NCBI RefSeq assembly: GCF_030644225.1
Contig: NZ_CP128650.1
Coordinates: 630,001-694,000 of the forward strand
DNA from: Selenomonas dianae
GTDB lineage: Bacteria > Bacillota > Negativicutes > Selenomonadales > Selenomonadaceae
Direction: 5' to 3'
DNA: 64,000 nt
Shown here piece after piece: positions 62,188 to 64,000 of the stretch. The translations under genes and the position numbers were made by a program. Under the pieces are notes generated by a model that ran no database searches, was not told where the DNA came from, and saw only the letters and a list, made by a program, of their open reading frames with translations. Within the stretch, counting starts at the first letter, position 1; each line of letters opens with the position of its first letter.

Positions 62188-63156
62188 ATGCTTGAATTAA
62201 CGAATCTATCCAATGCGGACTGTGATGTGGAGAATCTGCTTCAAAACAGAGCCGACACACTTCCGACGATCCTGCGCGTACATGAGTTGGACGGCATCGA
62301 GTTCATGCTTTGCGCGCCGTGGGATTCCGCGATGTACCCTCTTGCATATATCAAGGGGGTACATCTCCTGTTCTGGCCGACGTGGCTGGACTTTTGGCGC
62401 GGCGACCGCACGGCTCTCATCGAGGAGTTCGGCAGCGAGGAGAATGTTCGCGCCTACTATGGTTCTTTGGATGTCGCAGACTGGGTGGAACGGTGGAAGG
62501 AGAACCTGCGGCGGGCGGCAGAATGTCGGCCGCAGTATCTCGTCCTGCACGTCGCGCACAATCGCACATCCGAGATGTATACGCGCGCATTTGCCGCGAC
62601 GGATGAGGATGTCATTCGCGCGACCATCGAACTCGTGAATGAAATCGTGTGCGAAATCCCTGAGGGTTGCAAACTTCTCTTTGAAAACCTCTGGTGGCCG
62701 GGGCTGACCTTTTGTCAGCCGCGTCTTGCTGCCATGCTCTTGGAGGAGGTCAATTATTCCGCTGTGGGCTTCATGCTCGATACGGGGCATCTGATGAACA
62801 CGAATTTCGATCTGCGGAGCGAAGCGGACGGCGCAGCGTATGTGACGAAAATCTACCGCAATCTCGGCGCGGTGGGGAAGTACGTCTATGGACTGCACCT
62901 GCACCAATCGCTTTCCGGTTCGTATGTACGTGAGATGATGCGCTGCCATGCAGGTGCGTGCGATCCTTTGGACTGGCAGGCGGCGATGGACTATGTCATG
63001 CGCGTGGATCGGCATGAGCCGTTTCGGACAGAGGCGGCGCGTCGGATCCTTGATGCCGTGCAGCCGGACTATCTCGTGCACGAGTTTTTGCAGCGTTCGC
63101 GTACGGATTGGGAGCAGAAGATTCGTACACAGAAGCGTGCGCTCGGCGTTTTGTAA
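62188..63156 (+). CDS. TIM-barrel sugar-phosphate isomerase/epimerase-like protein
   Basis: 322 residues from ATG 62188 (an upstream in-frame GTG at 62143 lies too close to the promoter). It resembles the xylose-isomerase-like/AP-endonuclease-2 superfamily: LLFENLWWPGL, VGFMLDTGHLMNTNFDL and KYVYGLHLHQSLSG carry the Glu, Asp/His and His positions expected for the metal site. Substrate unknown. It follows the TonB-dependent receptor directly and may be functionally linked, but has its own promoter and a strong terminator. Confidence 0.75.
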   Translation: MLELTNLSNADCDVENLLQNRADTLPTILRVHELDGIEFMLCAPWDSAMYPLAYIKGVHLLFWPTWLDFWRGDRTALIEEFGSEENVRAYYGSLDVADWVERWKENLRRAAECRPQYLVLHVAHNRTSEMYTRAFAATDEDVIRATIELVNEIVCEIPEGCKLLFENLWWPGLTFCQPRLAAMLLEEVNYSAVGFMLDTGHLMNTNFDLRSEADGAAYVTKIYRNLGAVGKYVYGLHLHQSLSGSYVREMMRCHAGACDPLDWQAAMDYVMRVDRHEPFRTEAARRILDAVQPDYLVHEFLQRSRTDWEQKIRTQKRALGVL

Positions 63157-63170
63157 AAGCATCTCTGATA

Positions 63171-63209
63171 AAAGGACAGCTGCGCGCAAGTCACGCGGCT
63201 GTCTTTTTT
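63171..63209 (+). terminator. Intrinsic terminator after the TIM-barrel gene
   Basis: AAAGGACAGC (63171-63180) pairs with GCTGTCTTTT, with an inner GCGCG/CACGC pairing, followed by a T-run. Confidence 0.88.
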
Positions 63210-63252
63210 GATGAAAAGCTCAATGACAATGCAAAGAATCCTCAGCTACTGC

Positions 63253-63280
63253 TTGCATATATGAGTGAATGTGGTACAAT
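63253..63280 (+). promoter_or_regulatory. Promoter of the PAS-domain gene
   Basis: TTGCAT (63253-63258), 16-bp spacer, TACAAT (63275-63280), 36 bp before the start codon. Confidence 0.7.
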
Positions 63281-63315
63281 AAACCTAATTGCGGGAGTTT
63301 TTTGGAGGGACGGCA

Positions 63316-64000
63316 ATGATTGGAAAGAATATGGGCAGTGCAGCAGGACCGCAGGATCTCGCGGGGGTGATTCAAGGGCTCGTTGCGGGACACGAGAAGA
63401 ACGAGCTCTTTACGAAGCTGCACGGCGGTGAGCCGTATGCCGCAGAGGTGAACGCACTGATCGACTGCGTGAACGAGGAGCTGGAATATCAGCGTTTCCG
63501 TCTGCGCACGGTCAACGAGGCGGTCAACTCGGGGATGTGGTACATGAAGATCAATCCGGATTTCAGCATCGCCTATGCGATCTGGTCGGATGAGTTCCGC
63601 CGCATGGTCGGTTTCCGCGGAGAGGCGGATTTCCCGAATACGATTGAGTCGTGGAGCTCGCGTCTGCATCCGGATGATGTGGAGGGGACGTTTTCCTCCT
63701 TCAATGCCTGCATTCGGGATCTCAGCGGACACGCGCGGTACAATGTGGATTACCGACTGAAGGTGCATGACGGCAGCTACCGTTGGTATCACGCCTCCGG
63801 CAATGTCGTGCGCGACAGGAGCGGACACCCCGAGGAGATTATCGGTGTATTTGTTGATATTGATGCAGAGAAGAAGAAGCAGGAGGAAATCGAGCAAAAC
63901 ACGAAGCGCAAGGAGAAATTCTACGGCGAGTTGGAGACGATGCTCAGCAGCCTGTACGCATCCATTGACACGATCACGGCGAGCGTGAGCCAGACGATGG
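63316..64000 (+). CDS. PAS-domain sensor protein, probably chemotaxis-type (3' end outside window)
   Basis: 228 codons visible; the frame is open at the window end. ATG 63316 follows TTTGGAGGGA. N-terminal helical segment, then a PAS_3-type domain (~residues 70-200): NSGMWYMKINPDFSIAYAIW, DEFRRMVGFRGEADFP, SRLHPDDVEGTFSSF and YRWYHASGNVVRDRSGHPEE with IIGVFVDID at its end. A coiled coil starts after it (EKKKQEEIEQNTKRKEKFYG). The end (YASIDTITASVSQTM) resembles the start of a methyl-accepting or related signalling domain. No transmembrane segment is visible, so probably a soluble receptor. Confidence 0.85.
   Translation, partial: MIGKNMGSAAGPQDLAGVIQGLVAGHEKNELFTKLHGGEPYAAEVNALIDCVNEELEYQRFRLRTVNEAVNSGMWYMKINPDFSIAYAIWSDEFRRMVGFRGEADFPNTIESWSSRLHPDDVEGTFSSFNACIRDLSGHARYNVDYRLKVHDGSYRWYHASGNVVRDRSGHPEEIIGVFVDIDAEKKKQEEIEQNTKRKEKFYGELETMLSSLYASIDTITASVSQTM

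Overview
The window looks like chromosome of a Gram-negative (diderm) Firmicute of the class Negativicutes, most probably a Selenomonas-like oral or gut anaerobe. The evidence is a Firmicutes-style gene order (CIRCE-hrcA-grpE-dnaK-dnaJ; rimP-nusA-ylxR-ylxQ-infB-rbfA-nrnA-truB) next to outer-membrane systems: a two-partner-secretion transporter, giant TPS exoproteins, a TonB-dependent receptor with TonB, and lipoproteins. Base composition is GC-rich, with frequent TTG and GTG starts. All convincing genes lie on the + strand; the long minus-strand reading frames are shadows. No rRNA, tRNA or CRISPR array was seen.

Layout: 1-11481 is the 3' part of a giant haemagglutinin-type exoprotein with tandem MBG domains and a Gly/Ser repeat tail. 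11567-16381 is the heat-shock operon with a sigma-A-type promoter and a perfect CIRCE operator. 16387-18407 holds two unrecognised genes. 18418-25616 is the rimP-nusA-infB-truB translation operon, with unusual dyads in its leader. 25718-27335 holds an Rpn-type PD-(D/E)XK nuclease gene with a duplicated 3' end, then a repeat-rich spacer. 27480-34622 is a second TPS exoprotein, split by a frameshift exactly at an 11-G tract (probably phase-variable), followed by its TpsB transporter. 34688-43315 is housekeeping: an M16C protease, dapA, a folate cluster (folE, folP, folB and a folK-dihydrofolate reductase fusion), ung and a lipoprotein msrAB.

43370-45352 is a decayed locus. A cobalamin riboswitch and terminator are followed by the last ~38 codons of an ABC substrate-binding protein, an intact SPASM radical SAM gene, and the C-terminal remnant of a TonB-dependent receptor.

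45370-62091 is the most striking region, an apparent single operon. It encodes AAA+ chelatase subunits (ChlI- and ChlD-like), a CobN/BchH/HmuS-like large chelatase subunit, a substrate-binding lipoprotein, a NifH/BchL-like iron protein, two nitrogenase-component-1-like subunits, a second substrate-binding lipoprotein, an ABC ATPase and FecCD permease, TonB and a TonB-dependent receptor. My reading is a system that imports a metallated tetrapyrrole (haem, corrinoid or similar) across both membranes and processes it with a class-I chelatase or dechelatase plus an ATP-driven nitrogenase-like reductase. The exact combination is not one I recognise as characterised. A TIM-barrel isomerase-like gene with its own promoter and the start of a PAS-domain sensor close the window.
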